The position numbers and the translations under genes are program-made. A stretch of DNA of 64,000 bases, taken from assembly GCA_938005675.1 (NCBI GenBank), contig CALKXH010000093.1, positions 1 to 64,000 on the forward strand, read 5' to 3'. Source of the DNA: an uncultured Anaerolineae bacterium. Lineage in GTDB: Bacteria > Chloroflexota > Anaerolineae > Aggregatilineales > UBA2796. Shown here in pieces: positions 26,828 through 36,722 of the stretch. Position 1 is the first letter of the stretch; the number at the start of each line of letters is the position of its first letter. Under the pieces are notes generated by a model, which had not been told where the DNA came from, made no database searches, and worked only from the letters and a program-made list of their open reading frames with translations.

Positions 26828-27064
26828 TCAGGAGCTGCCGCCGAACCAATTCAACAGCCGCTTGACCAAATTGCGCTTGCGGGCTTGCTCCTGCTGTAGC
26901 TCCCGATGCAGCTGCTCGGTCAGCTGCTTCAGCTCCTCAACGGTCATGCGCGCGCCGTTGACCAGCACCCACTCGCCCCCCAGATCGCGCAGCTCGCTGG
27001 GCGCACGCTTGTAGAGCGACTGGTAGATTTCTTGATATCGCGCCATAGCACTTTCAACGTTCAT
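26828..27064 (-). CDS. Small hypothetical protein (predicted coiled coil)
   Basis: MNVESAMARYQEIYQSLYKRAPSELRDLGGEWVLVNGARMTVEELKQLTEQLHRELQQEQARKRNLVKRLL. Confidence 0.55.
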   Translation of the reverse strand: MNVESAMARYQEIYQSLYKRAPSELRDLGGEWVLVNGARMTVEELKQLTEQLHRELQQEQARKRNLVKRLLNWFGGSS

Positions 27065-27386
27065 CGCTTCGGTCACTCCCTACAGGTCGGCTCAGCTGCC
27101 TCGTGAGGCTTCGTATAGTGCGCAGCGACCGCTATCTCAATCACGGACTCTATCCCGTTTCGGGTGAAAGGGCAATCCGCCGCGCCGCGCCGCATCAATG
27201 ACTTACAGACTGAGTGCTTTTGCCCTCGATTGTAGCATACAAATCGCATCCTTTGCACCTGAGCCGCCCTCAGGTTTCCGCCCGCCGCCCACTTCGGGCG
27301 AAAGGCGCCCACTTTCGCTTGAGCAAGCGGCTGTGGTACACTACAGGCACATGCACAGCCAGAGCGCACAGCTAACGGAGCGCTGA

Positions 27387-27926
27387 ATGACTACCCTTTA
27401 CGTCTACGTTGCCGGACCTGAAGGATCGGGCAAGACTACCTTCCTGCAATCGCTCGGTCAGCCCAGCGGCTTCATCAGTGACGCCGCCCGCGCCATCGAA
27501 TACCGTCAATTCATCGTCGATGAGACGCTCGACCTGCAAGTGCTGACTTCAATCGACTCCTCCCGCTTCGACTGCCTGCTGGAGATCGCCCAGCGCGATA
27601 TTCTCGGCTATATTGTGATGGTCGATAGCGCTGATCAGGAGACGTGGAGCATGGCGCGCATCATGCTGGCGCATCTGCGCGGCTACAGCCTCGCCCCGAC
27701 TCTGATCGTCGCCAACAAGCAGGATTTGCTCGGCGCCGCCACGCCTGAGCAAGTCGGGGCGTGGATCGGCATGGAGTCGATGGTCTATGTGACGGGCTGC
27801 CAAGCCACCAAGCCCAGCAGCGTGCGCAACGCCTTTCTGCAGCTGCTCTTCTCGGTGCGCCACGAGATCGAACGCCTTGACGCCCTGATCGCCGAGCTCG
27901 AGCGCACCTTTGGCAGCGAGGAATGA
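27387..27926 (+). CDS. Small Ras/MglA-like GTPase with atypical switch II
   Basis: GPEGSGKTTF (G1), VANKQDLL (G4); the usual DxPGQxRF position reads LTSIDSSRF. Confidence 0.75.
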   Translation: MTTLYVYVAGPEGSGKTTFLQSLGQPSGFISDAARAIEYRQFIVDETLDLQVLTSIDSSRFDCLLEIAQRDILGYIVMVDSADQETWSMARIMLAHLRGYSLAPTLIVANKQDLLGAATPEQVGAWIGMESMVYVTGCQATKPSSVRNAFLQLLFSVRHEIERLDALIAELERTFGSEE

Positions 27927-27961
27927 GGCGCGCCCTTCAGTCGCCTCGCCCAATCCGAGTT

Positions 27962-29995
27962 ATGGAGATGCCGATGAGCCGTTTTCGCCTCTTGCTCAGC
28001 CTCGTCGGGCTTTGCCTTGCGGCGCTGAGCGCCTGCGCCGCCCCCGAGCCGACCGCCACCCTCCACCCGCCAACCGCGACGCTCACCCCCGCGCCGACCG
28101 TGCCGACCGCCACCCCGACCCCCGCCCCGCTCCCCACCGCCCTGCCCGACCCAACCCAGCGCGGCGCGCTGCGCCTCTTCCACGCCGCGCCCGACCTGCC
28201 GCCCGTCGATGTTTACATCGAAGGCTCGGCGCTGGCGTTCGGCTTGCGTTACGGCAATTTCTCCTTGCCCTTGAGCCTCAACGCCGGCGATTATACGCTG
28301 CGCATCCTGCCCAACCGCGCCGATCCCAACCAACCCGACGCCCTGCTGCGCGAGTCGGTGCGCGTCCGCCCCGGCGATAGCCTGCTCTACGTGCTGCGCC
28401 CAGAGGGGACAAGCCTGCGCGCCTTGCGCTACCCGCAGGATACGCGCGCAGTGGCACAAGGCGGCGGACGCGCCGCCGCCGTCAACGCGCTGGTCGGCGA
28501 TGTGGCGCTGAGCATCTTCCTAGACGACATCCCGCTGGGCGCGGCGCAGAGCGGCGGGCAAAGCACGCAAGCGCGCGAGGTCGTCGCGCGGCGCTACACG
28601 GCGCGCTTCCTGCGCAATCAGCAGCCCCTCCTCGAGGCGCCCTTCAGCCTCGCCGCGCGCCAGTCAGACCTTTTGATCATTTACGGCACCGAGAGCGCCC
28701 CGCGCCTCGCCACGCTCTCCCTGCCGACCGACCGCCAGAGCAAGGTGCGCCTCCTGAACGCCGATCCGAGCCTCTCAGCTATCGATCTCTACCTCGATGA
28801 GCGCCTCGCCGCCTCAAATATCGCCTTCGGAGCGACCAGCGAGCTGCTCACGCTGCCCGCCCGCACCTATCGAATGCGCATCTTGCCGCACGGCGCGCCC
28901 GCCGACTCGACTCCCATTCTCGAAGGCTCGCTGCCCGCCGCCGAAGATCGCCAACTGCTCTTGGCGATCTACCGCGAGACAGTCGAGCGCAGAGCCTTCA
29001 CGCGCAGCAAGCTCTTCACCGAGCCGCTCGGCTTGCCGCCGCAAGGCAGCGCCCACCTGAGCATCTTGAACCTCGCCCGCCAACAAACCGTTATTCAGGC
29101 GCTCAATCCGACCGCCCCGCTGAGCGCGCCCGTCCCGTACGCCATGCTCAGCGCCCCGATCCCGCTCCAAGCCGGACGGCAACGCCTCGCCTTCAACACG
29201 GTCGAGCCCGATCAGCCCGCCCGCACCGCCGAGACCGCTGAGGTCAGCCTTGAGGCGGGCTGGAGCTACATCTACGTCGTGCTGAGCAGCCTGAATACGC
29301 CCACGCTGCTGATCGGCACGGATGTGCAGGCGCTCTTCGCTGCCCTGCCCACGCCCACGCTCAGCAGCCCCGTGACTGTGCGCTTGGTCAACGCCGCCGC
29401 CGAGCCGCTCAGCGTCGATCTGATCGTCGGCGACATGCCCCTCTTCACGGCAGTGCCTGAGAACAGCAGCTCGGCGGCTCGCCAAATCGAGAGCGCCATG
29501 CGCCCGGTGCGCGTGCAGCGCAGCGGCACGGCTGAAATCCTCGCCGAGCAGACCTTGCTCTTCGCGCCCAACAGCAGCCTGATCTTCGTAGTGGTGGGCA
29601 GGCAAGGCGCTTGGCAGCTGCTCCAATCTCAAGAGCGGACGCGTCCCAGCCGCAGCAACTCGCTCTTGCGCGTCATTCACGCCGCGCCCGATGCCGAGCC
29701 GATCTCAATCGAGTCGCCGCTCAGCCTGCCCGTCCGCACCTTCGGCGACCGTCCCACGCCCACGCCGCGCGCCGCTCAGTACTTCGTCCGTCTAGAGTAC
29801 GGCAACATCTCCAGCCTGATCACCTTGCGCGCTAACACCTACACCTTCATCGCTCGCAGCGCCATCGATGGCACGCCGCTGGCGGAGCTACGCGACGTCG
29901 AGATCGTCCCCGGCCTGCGCTACGACCTGATCCTAGCGCGCGGCGATAGCGGCTTGCCGCGCGATGTGCGCCTAGTGCTGGTCAAGGCGGAGTAG
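27962..29995 (+). CDS. Lipoprotein with multiple degenerate DUF4397 repeats
   Basis: Lipobox LAALSAC; repeated LRLFHAAPDLPPVDVYIEG, VRLLNADPSLSAIDLYLDE, VRLVNAAAEPLSVDLIVG, LRVIHAAPDAEPISIES. Confidence 0.8.
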   Translation: MEMPMSRFRLLLSLVGLCLAALSACAAPEPTATLHPPTATLTPAPTVPTATPTPAPLPTALPDPTQRGALRLFHAAPDLPPVDVYIEGSALAFGLRYGNFSLPLSLNAGDYTLRILPNRADPNQPDALLRESVRVRPGDSLLYVLRPEGTSLRALRYPQDTRAVAQGGGRAAAVNALVGDVALSIFLDDIPLGAAQSGGQSTQAREVVARRYTARFLRNQQPLLEAPFSLAARQSDLLIIYGTESAPRLATLSLPTDRQSKVRLLNADPSLSAIDLYLDERLAASNIAFGATSELLTLPARTYRMRILPHGAPADSTPILEGSLPAAEDRQLLLAIYRETVERRAFTRSKLFTEPLGLPPQGSAHLSILNLARQQTVIQALNPTAPLSAPVPYAMLSAPIPLQAGRQRLAFNTVEPDQPARTAETAEVSLEAGWSYIYVVLSSLNTPTLLIGTDVQALFAALPTPTLSSPVTVRLVNAAAEPLSVDLIVGDMPLFTAVPENSSSAARQIESAMRPVRVQRSGTAEILAEQTLLFAPNSSLIFVVVGRQGAWQLLQSQERTRPSRSNSLLRVIHAAPDAEPISIESPLSLPVRTFGDRPTPTPRAAQYFVRLEYGNISSLITLRANTYTFIARSAIDGTPLAELRDVEIVPGLRYDLILARGDSGLPRDVRLVLVKAE

Positions 29996-31267
29996 CTACC
30001 AAGACGGGCGGCTAGGCAGGCGCAAGTTGGCGCGGCTGAGCGCCGCCGAGAGGTTATCGCCGTAGCGCACGAGGTAGGTCGTCACGCCGCCGATCTCAAG
30101 GCAGGCGCGCGTCTCCGAGGCGCTGCGGGCGGGCGTGGCGACCCCGAAACTGTGCGGGTCGATCAGCACCGCCACCACGCGCACGCCCCGCCGCACTAGG
30201 AGCTGCGCCTCCGCCAGCCAGTCGTCGCCCATATCGGCGCTGATCAAGATGGCGATGGCGCCGCGCGTCAGTTGATGGTTCTCTAGGGCGATCAGCTGGG
30301 CGAAGGGCAGGTCGCCCTCGACTTTGGCGAGCGCCAACGCCTCCAGAATGCGGGTGAGCTGCCGCCCGCCCCGATCCGGCTGCAGGACGTTGCGCCTCGG
30401 CGTGTGGGCGATGAAGCCGAGCGAGCGCTCCTTGATCAGGAAATGCGCGCTGATCGAGGCGGCGATGGCGATGGCGTACTCGGCGCTATCGGGCGGCAGG
30501 TACAGCTCGCCGGGCGCCACGCCGCCCGTATCGAAGGGGCGCGCCACGCGCGCCGCCGCGTTCAGATCGAGCAGCACCCACAACTCCGAGAGCGGGTCGA
30601 GCTCGAATTCCTTGACGATCAGCCTATCGCGGCGGGCGGTGCTGCGCCAATGGATGCGATTGAACGAGTCGCCGGGCGCGTAGTCGCGAATGCCCGCCGC
30701 GTTGGTGGTCACGAAGTAGGCGCGTTGGCGTTGCGCCTCGCCGCCCGAAAGCACGCCGCCCTCAGGCGCAAAGTCCGCCAACGGCACAATCGCCGGGTAG
30801 ACCAGCACGCTGGAGGTGGCGGGCAGCTCACGCGCCAATTGAAAGAAGCCGAACGGATCGCCGCTGGCGAGGGTCAAGCCGCCCAGTTGAAACTCGCCGC
30901 GCAGCAGACAGGGCGTGTGAACCGACCAGCGAAAAGCGCCGTAGGGCGCCAAGGGCGGCACGACGATGCCGACGCGATGATCGGGCAGGCTGCTGTGATC
31001 GCGCACCTCCAGCCACAGCTTGGGGAGGGGGCTGCGGCTCTGCAGAGTCAGGTATTCATCGAGCGTCTTGCCGACTTGCGTGCGGCGCGCGCGCGTGTTG
31101 CGGGCGATGCGCACGCCGCTCAGGTTCAGGCGCGCCCACAGCCAGGCGAGGATCAGCAAGATCAGCAGCAAGTAGCCCAGATTGAAGAAAAACGTCCGTC
31201 CGGTTGCCAAGCCGCCGATGAAGGCGAGGATGATCAGGCTGTGGATGGCGTTACGCCGTCTTGCCAT
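29996..31267 (-). CDS. DUF58 domain-containing protein
   Basis: IRDYAPGDSFNRIHWRSTARRDRLIVKEFELD. Confidence 0.9.
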   Translation of the reverse strand: MARRRNAIHSLIILAFIGGLATGRTFFFNLGYLLLILLILAWLWARLNLSGVRIARNTRARRTQVGKTLDEYLTLQSRSPLPKLWLEVRDHSSLPDHRVGIVVPPLAPYGAFRWSVHTPCLLRGEFQLGGLTLASGDPFGFFQLARELPATSSVLVYPAIVPLADFAPEGGVLSGGEAQRQRAYFVTTNAAGIRDYAPGDSFNRIHWRSTARRDRLIVKEFELDPLSELWVLLDLNAAARVARPFDTGGVAPGELYLPPDSAEYAIAIAASISAHFLIKERSLGFIAHTPRRNVLQPDRGGRQLTRILEALALAKVEGDLPFAQLIALENHQLTRGAIAILISADMGDDWLAEAQLLVRRGVRVVAVLIDPHSFGVATPARSASETRACLEIGGVTTYLVRYGDNLSAALSRANLRLPSRPSW

Positions 31268-32648
31268 GCTGTCCCCGTGAGCTGCGCAGCCGCTCGAACG
31301 CCCACAGCGCCGCGAACGCCGAGAAGAGAAAGAGCAGCGGATCGGTCGGGACGCGATAGCGCGTCGCTGGGATGTAAATGACGTAGAAAGCAGTCATGGC
31401 GAGCTGGGCGAACCAAATCAGCGAGACCTCCCGCCATCGGCGCAGGCTGAGCGCGATCCCGCTCAGGGCGAGCAGCAGGAGCGCGCCGAAATACAGCCGA
31501 TGCACCCAACGCCCGATCAGGTCGAAGAGCGGCTCGGAGTAGGCGGCGACCGGATCGTCGGCGCCGATGGTGACGGGCGCGAAAGATTCGCCGCCCTCCG
31601 TTCGGAAGCGCAGCGCGCCGTCTGAATTGAGGAAGGGCTGGGCGCCGACTATCGGGTTGCGCATCGGGAAGACGTCCACGCTCCAATAGGCGAGGAATTT
31701 GACCCATAGCAGCTCTGGGATGTCCTGCGGGTTCTGGCGCAGGTAGGCGAAGGCGAGCTGGTAGAGGTCGTCGTTGGCAAGGCGCGTATCCTCCGTGCGC
31801 AAGGGCGCCTCAGGTCTGATCCACTGCGGATGATAGCCCGCCCGCACCAGCGGGATGGTCAGCGGATTGTTGCCGAACCAGAAGTTCATGCCGCCGTTGG
31901 TAGCGATCGGCACGAAAGCGCCGTAGACCTGATGCGTCCACGCCAGCCACGGGGCGACCAGCAGCGCGCTCACGGCGGCGACGGGCAGCAGACGGCGCGC
32001 CGCCTCCCACAGGTTCAGGCGGAATAAGAACCACAGCGCCGCGAGCGGCGCCAACGGCACGATCACTGGGCGGGTCAGGGCGGCGAGCGCCAAGAACGCC
32101 CCGCCCAGCACCCCCATAGCCAGGCTGCGCCGCTCCCGCAGCCGCACAACGCACCACAGGAAGCCGTGCATCAGCGCCATGAAGAGCGGCGTATCGATCA
32201 GGGTCAAGTTTTGGAAGATCAGATACGGGTAGAGCGCGTAGGCGAAGCCCGCCAACACGCCGACCCGCCAATCGAACAGCCGTGCCCCGATCCCGATCAG
32301 GAAATAGATCGAGAGGCAATCCAGCAGGGTGTGAAACAAGCCGACCTGCCAGTAGCCGCGCCCGAAGAGCGCGTAGACAGCCGCCAAGACGTAGCTATAG
32401 AGCGGCGGGATGGCGGCATCGGGCGCGCCCGCCACCCTGCCATAGACGCCGGTGGTGAGCAGATTTTGCGCGTAGGCGTCGTACGCCTCCGAGCCGTGAA
32501 TCGCGCCGCTCTGCTCGAAGGCGAAGACCGACGGGAAGGCGATCAGGACGGCGAGACGCGCGACGAGACACGTCAGCAGCGCCGCGCTCAGCCACCAGAG
32601 CCGCCCCGCCTCGCCTCGCAGACCTGCCACGCCCGCTTGAGCCGTCAT
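31251..32648 (-). CDS. Glycosyltransferase family 39-like (ArnT/PMT-type) membrane protein
   Basis: Multi-TM with N-term ...GSEAYDAYAQNLLTTGVYG...IPPLYSYVLAAVYALFG. Confidence 0.75.
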   Translation of the reverse strand: MTAQAGVAGLRGEAGRLWWLSAALLTCLVARLAVLIAFPSVFAFEQSGAIHGSEAYDAYAQNLLTTGVYGRVAGAPDAAIPPLYSYVLAAVYALFGRGYWQVGLFHTLLDCLSIYFLIGIGARLFDWRVGVLAGFAYALYPYLIFQNLTLIDTPLFMALMHGFLWCVVRLRERRSLAMGVLGGAFLALAALTRPVIVPLAPLAALWFLFRLNLWEAARRLLPVAAVSALLVAPWLAWTHQVYGAFVPIATNGGMNFWFGNNPLTIPLVRAGYHPQWIRPEAPLRTEDTRLANDDLYQLAFAYLRQNPQDIPELLWVKFLAYWSVDVFPMRNPIVGAQPFLNSDGALRFRTEGGESFAPVTIGADDPVAAYSEPLFDLIGRWVHRLYFGALLLLALSGIALSLRRWREVSLIWFAQLAMTAFYVIYIPATRYRVPTDPLLFLFSAFAALWAFERLRSSRGQHGKTA

Positions 32649-32651
32649 GCC

Positions 32652-33278
32652 TCAGCCCGTCCCAAATTGGCGGTCGCCGGCGTCGCCCAAGCCCGGCACG
32701 ATGAAGCCGATCTCGTTCAGGCGCTCGTCCAGCGCCGCGAGGTGGATCGGCACGTTCGGGTGCGCCTCAGAGAGCGCCCTGACGCCCTCCGGCGCCCCGA
32801 TGATGCCCACGAACTTGATGCGGCTGACGCCCCAACGCTTCAGGATGTCTACCGCCGCCACCGCCGAGCCGCCCGTCGCCAGCATCGGGTCTAGCACAAG
32901 GCAGACCTGCACGCGCGGCTCGACGGGCAACTTGTTGTAGTACTCGACCGGGCGCAGCGTCTTCTCATCGCGGTAAATGCCCAAATGCCAGACCTCAGCG
33001 TGCGGGATCAAGTCCCAGACGCCTTCGACCATGCCCAAGCCGGCTCGCAAAATCGGCACCAAGCCGACCCCATCCGTCAATTGGGCGCCCTCCGCCACGC
33101 CCATCGGCGTCTGCACGCGCAAAGGACTCAGGCGCAGGTCGGCGGTCGCCTCGTAGCACAGCAGCGCGGCAAGTTCGCGCACCAATTGGCGGAATTTGGG
33201 CGGCTCGGTGGCGCTATCGCGCAGGAGGGTGAGCTTGTGCTGGATGAGCGGATGAGCGGTTATGTGCAAGTTGGGCAT
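32652..33278 (-). CDS. upp: Uracil phosphoribosyltransferase
   Basis: [72 protein letters not shown]. Confidence 0.97.
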   Translation of the reverse strand: MPNLHITAHPLIQHKLTLLRDSATEPPKFRQLVRELAALLCYEATADLRLSPLRVQTPMGVAEGAQLTDGVGLVPILRAGLGMVEGVWDLIPHAEVWHLGIYRDEKTLRPVEYYNKLPVEPRVQVCLVLDPMLATGGSAVAAVDILKRWGVSRIKFVGIIGAPEGVRALSEAHPNVPIHLAALDERLNEIGFIVPGLGDAGDRQFGTG

Positions 33279-33351
33279 ACGGCGCGTTTTCCTTGTCCCG
33301 AAGCGCCCTGAGATTGTAGCGCCGCAAGCGAGCCACGTCAATGCGCTGGAG

Positions 33352-33380
33352 TTGTGCTGCGCCCGCACATCGGCTAGAAT
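33352..33380 (+). promoter_or_regulatory. Candidate sigma70 promoter upstream of isocitrate dehydrogenase gene
   Basis: TTGTGC-17 nt-TAGAAT. Confidence 0.5.
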
Positions 33381-33446
33381 TGGGCGCAGTGAGCATCATC
33401 CAGAGCAAACGCGCAGCCTTGGCGCGCTCAGAAAGGTATCACGCGA

Positions 33447-34898
33447 ATGTCCCAGACTGTCCCGATTACGGTTGCTTACGGCGATGGCATCGGTCCGGAG
33501 ATCATGGAAGCCTGCCTGTTCATCCTCAAAGAGGCGGGCGCCCGCATCGAGATTGAGACGATTGAGATCGGCGAGAAAGTCTACCTGCGCGGCAACCCGG
33601 CTGGCATCGAGCCGAGCGCGTGGGAGTCGTTGCGGCGCACGCGCGTCTTCTACAAAGCGCCGATCACCACGCCGCAAGGCGGCGGCTTCAAGTCGCTCAA
33701 CGTCACCGCCCGCAAGACGCTTGGTCTGTACGCCAACGTGCGCCCGTGCGTCGCTTACGACCCGTTTGTGCGCACCAAGCATCCCGGCATGGATATCGTG
33801 ATCGTGCGCGAGAACGAGGAAGACCTCTACGCCGGCATCGAGCATCGCCAGACCGACGAGGTCTACCAGTGCCTGAAGCTGATCACGCGCCCCGGCTCGG
33901 AGAAGATCATCCGCTACGCCTTCGAGTACGCCCGCCAAAACGGTCGCCGCAAAGTGACCGCCTTCACCAAAGATAACATCATGAAGATGACCGACGGCTT
34001 GTTCCATCGCGTCTTCGATGAGATCGGCGCCGAGTACCCCGACATCGAGAAAGAGCATTGGATCGTGGACATCGGCGCCGCGAAGATGGCGGATACGCCT
34101 GAGGCGTTCGATGTGATCGTGCTGCCGAACCTGTACGGCGATATCCTCTCCGACGTGGCGGCGCAGATCGCCGGCTCGGTCGGCTTGGCGGGCTCCGCCA
34201 ACATCGGCACGCAAGCCGCCATGTTCGAGGCGATTCACGGCTCCGCGCCGCGCCGCGCCGGTCAGAATCTAGCCAATCCGTCGGGCTTGCTGCTGGGCGG
34301 CGTGATGATGCTGGTTCACATCGGGCAGCCCGACGTGGCGGAGCGCGTCCACAACGCGTGGTTAGCCACCATCGAAGACGGCTACCACACCTACGATATC
34401 TACAAGGAGGGCGTCAGCCGCGAGAAGGTCGGCACGCGCGAGTTCGCCCAGAAAGTCGTGGAGCATCTGGGCAAGAAGCCGCAGCAGCTCAAGGCGGTCA
34501 CTTACTCGGCAGCCAGCAGCATGACCAAAGCCGCCGAAGTCGACTTGAGCCGCCCGCCCGCCCGCAAGGAGCTAGTCGGCGTGGACGTCTTCGTGCATTG
34601 GCGCGAGCGCGATCCGAACAAGCTCGGCGAGGCGCTCAAGGCGCTGGGCGAGGAAGGGCTGCCCCTCTCGATGATCAGCAATCGCGGGCAGAAAGTCTAC
34701 CCCGACGGCTTGCCGGAGACCTTCTGCGTCGATCATTGGCGTTGTCGCTTCCTCTCGCCCAATAAGACGCCCATCTCCCACCAGCAGATCATCAGCCTGC
34801 TCGGTCGGGTGGCAGCTGCCGGCTACGACTTCATCAAGACTGAGAACCTCTACACCTTCGACGGCGAGGAAGGCTTCTCGCGCGGGCAGGGCGAGTAG
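33447..34898 (+). CDS. icd: NADP-dependent isocitrate dehydrogenase (long form with extra C-terminal region)
   Basis: ITVAYGDGIGPEIMEA; DIVIVRENEEDLYAGIEH; NLYGDILSDVAAQIAGSVGLAGSANIG; ~150 aa C-terminal extension. Confidence 0.9.
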   Translation: MSQTVPITVAYGDGIGPEIMEACLFILKEAGARIEIETIEIGEKVYLRGNPAGIEPSAWESLRRTRVFYKAPITTPQGGGFKSLNVTARKTLGLYANVRPCVAYDPFVRTKHPGMDIVIVRENEEDLYAGIEHRQTDEVYQCLKLITRPGSEKIIRYAFEYARQNGRRKVTAFTKDNIMKMTDGLFHRVFDEIGAEYPDIEKEHWIVDIGAAKMADTPEAFDVIVLPNLYGDILSDVAAQIAGSVGLAGSANIGTQAAMFEAIHGSAPRRAGQNLANPSGLLLGGVMMLVHIGQPDVAERVHNAWLATIEDGYHTYDIYKEGVSREKVGTREFAQKVVEHLGKKPQQLKAVTYSAASSMTKAAEVDLSRPPARKELVGVDVFVHWRERDPNKLGEALKALGEEGLPLSMISNRGQKVYPDGLPETFCVDHWRCRFLSPNKTPISHQQIISLLGRVAAAGYDFIKTENLYTFDGEEGFSRGQGE

Positions 34899-34914
34899 CC
34901 CGCCCCAGACCTGT

Positions 34915-34944
34915 GGCGGATGTCACAAACTTATGACGTCCGCC
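34915..34944 (+). terminator. Hairpin downstream of icd
   Basis: GGCGGATGTCA-caaactta-TGACGTCCGCC, 11 bp stem with one G-T wobble. Confidence 0.6.
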
Positions 34945-35039
34945 GCCCTCTTCCCGCGCTGACCCGCACAGCAAGCCGCTAAACGCCCCTCAGGGCGCGC
35001 GCGCAAGGCAACAATTTTGCAACGTCCCCGCCCAGCGGA

Positions 35040-35067
35040 TTGACAGCTGGGCGAGGCGCTTTATAAT
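35040..35067 (+). promoter_or_regulatory. Perfect-consensus sigma70 promoter
   Basis: TTGACA (35040-35045)-16 nt-TATAAT (35062-35067). Confidence 0.8.
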
Positions 35068-35225
35068 GCCCGCACTATCGTTGGCGAGTTGAACGGGCTG
35101 TATGTTCGCCCATGTAACACGGTCACAGCTGACCACTCACGCTCAGCACGCCGTCGGCACGCGCCGCGCGGCGAAGCTGAACACTCCCCACGCCTAGCGC
35201 TCAGGCTGCCTCGCTCCGTGCAACG

Positions 35226-35251
35226 CCGCCGCGCAAAAGCGTGGCGGTTTT
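35226..35251 (+). promoter_or_regulatory. Terminator-like hairpin inside 5' leader (possible attenuator)
   Basis: CCGCCGCGC-aaaa-GCGTGGCGG then TTTTCGCTTG; about 70 nt before ATG 35319. Confidence 0.45.
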
Positions 35252-35318
35252 CGCTTGCCCAATCATCGGATTTGGCGACGACGGGGTCGCCGTTGCATGT
35301 GAGTTTTGAGGAGAGGAA

Positions 35319-36719
35319 ATGAGCGCACTCCCGCGCACCGAGACACTGCCCCTGCCCTTGATTGAGTCGCCCGCTTTGCCCGCGGGCTACCGAGTCATCG
35401 ATGGTCGCTTGTTCTACCGCGATCTGGACGTGCTGGCGCTCGTTGAGCGCCCCGTCTTTGTGAACGGACGGCTCGAGCGTCCCGCCATGCCGCTCTACGT
35501 GCGCCGCTTGAGCGCCCTGCGCGAGAATTACGCCTCTCTGCGCGCCGCCTTCGCCGCGGCGAGGGCGCAGGTCGGCTACCCGCGCGAGATGCTGATCGCC
35601 TATGCCAGCAAAGCCAATCCATCGGCGCCCGTCGTCAAGACCTTGCTGGAGGCGGGCGCTGCTTACGAGTGTTCGTCGGCGTTTGACGTGGACATCGTGC
35701 GCCACGCGGCGGCAAACGGCTGGCTAGATCGCGCCCGCCCGATCTTGGCGAACGGCTTCAAGCTCCCGCGCTACGCCGAGGCGCTCCTGCGCTTGCGCGC
35801 CGAGGGCTTCCAGAACATCCTGCCCATCTTTGACGATCTGGAGGAGATCGAGCTGTTCGCCGCGGCGGGCTTGCCCTTTGAGGTCGGCTTGCGGGCGCGC
35901 ACCCTCTCGGAGCAGCCCAATCGCTTCGGCATGGACGCTCCGACCTTGCGCCGCGCTGCGGAGCGCCTCGCCGCCCTGCCGCACCTGCGCCTGACCACCT
36001 ATCACGCCATGCAGACCGTCTCGGCGGCGCGCGGCTTGAGCTATCAGAATGGGCTGATTCACAGCTTGCGCGGCTATGCGGCGCTCTGGCGGCTCGCCCC
36101 GACCCTCAGCCGCTTCAATTTGGGCGGCGGCTTGCCCGCCCGCTTCAGCGGCATGAACTTCGAGGCGTGGTGGCGCCAGACGCTCGGCACGATCATGGCG
36201 GTCTGCGCCGAAGAGGGCGTGCCCGTCCCTGAGCTGATCGTCGAGACGGGGCGCTACATGGTGCAGGATCACGCCATGCGGCTCTTCAAGGTGGTCAAGA
36301 CGCGCGCGGGCAGCGATGGCGTGCCGTACTACATCGTCGAGGGCAGCATCATGAGCAATTTCCCGGATGCGTGGGCGCTGGGCGAGCCTTTCACCGTCCT
36401 GCCAGTGAACAACTGGGAAGGCGAGTTCGTGCGGGCGCGCTTGGCGGGCTTGACCTGCGATCATGACGACGTCTACCCGACTCGTCGGATGGAGGCTGAG
36501 CCGCTGCTGCTGCCCGCCAAGGCTGAGGGCTTGATCGTCGGCTTTTTTGAGTGCGGCGCCTACCAAGAGACGCTCGGCGGGCGGCGCGGGGCGCATCACT
36601 GCCTGCTGCCGGAGGGCGGCGAGCTGATCCTCGATGAAGAGGCGGACGGCGTGAGCCTGTTGCGCTACGCCGACGGGCAGGATGCGCCCGCCATGCTGGG
36701 CGCGCTCGGCTACGGCTGA
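35319..36719 (+). CDS. PLP-dependent decarboxylase, alanine-racemase-fold (LysA/NspC-like)
   Basis: EMLIAYASKANPSAPVVKTLLEAGAAYECSSAFDVD (PLP Lys), FNLGGGLPARF, VETGRYMVQDHAM, FFECGAYQ. Confidence 0.88.
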   Translation: MSALPRTETLPLPLIESPALPAGYRVIDGRLFYRDLDVLALVERPVFVNGRLERPAMPLYVRRLSALRENYASLRAAFAAARAQVGYPREMLIAYASKANPSAPVVKTLLEAGAAYECSSAFDVDIVRHAAANGWLDRARPILANGFKLPRYAEALLRLRAEGFQNILPIFDDLEEIELFAAAGLPFEVGLRARTLSEQPNRFGMDAPTLRRAAERLAALPHLRLTTYHAMQTVSAARGLSYQNGLIHSLRGYAALWRLAPTLSRFNLGGGLPARFSGMNFEAWWRQTLGTIMAVCAEEGVPVPELIVETGRYMVQDHAMRLFKVVKTRAGSDGVPYYIVEGSIMSNFPDAWALGEPFTVLPVNNWEGEFVRARLAGLTCDHDDVYPTRRMEAEPLLLPAKAEGLIVGFFECGAYQETLGGRRGAHHCLLPEGGELILDEEADGVSLLRYADGQDAPAMLGALGYG

Positions 36720-36722
36720 GCG

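Noticed and set aside
27077-27386. 310 bp intergenic region examined for a tRNA or structured RNA
   Set aside because: Only small hairpins (for example CCTGAG-ccgcc-CTCAGG) and no T-loop/anticodon arm pattern; unsupported without a covariance search
35089-35322. 77 aa ORF filling the decarboxylase leader and overlapping its ATG (ATGA)
   Set aside because: TTG start without clear ribosome-binding site and Arg-rich low-complexity translation; more likely chance within a structured leader
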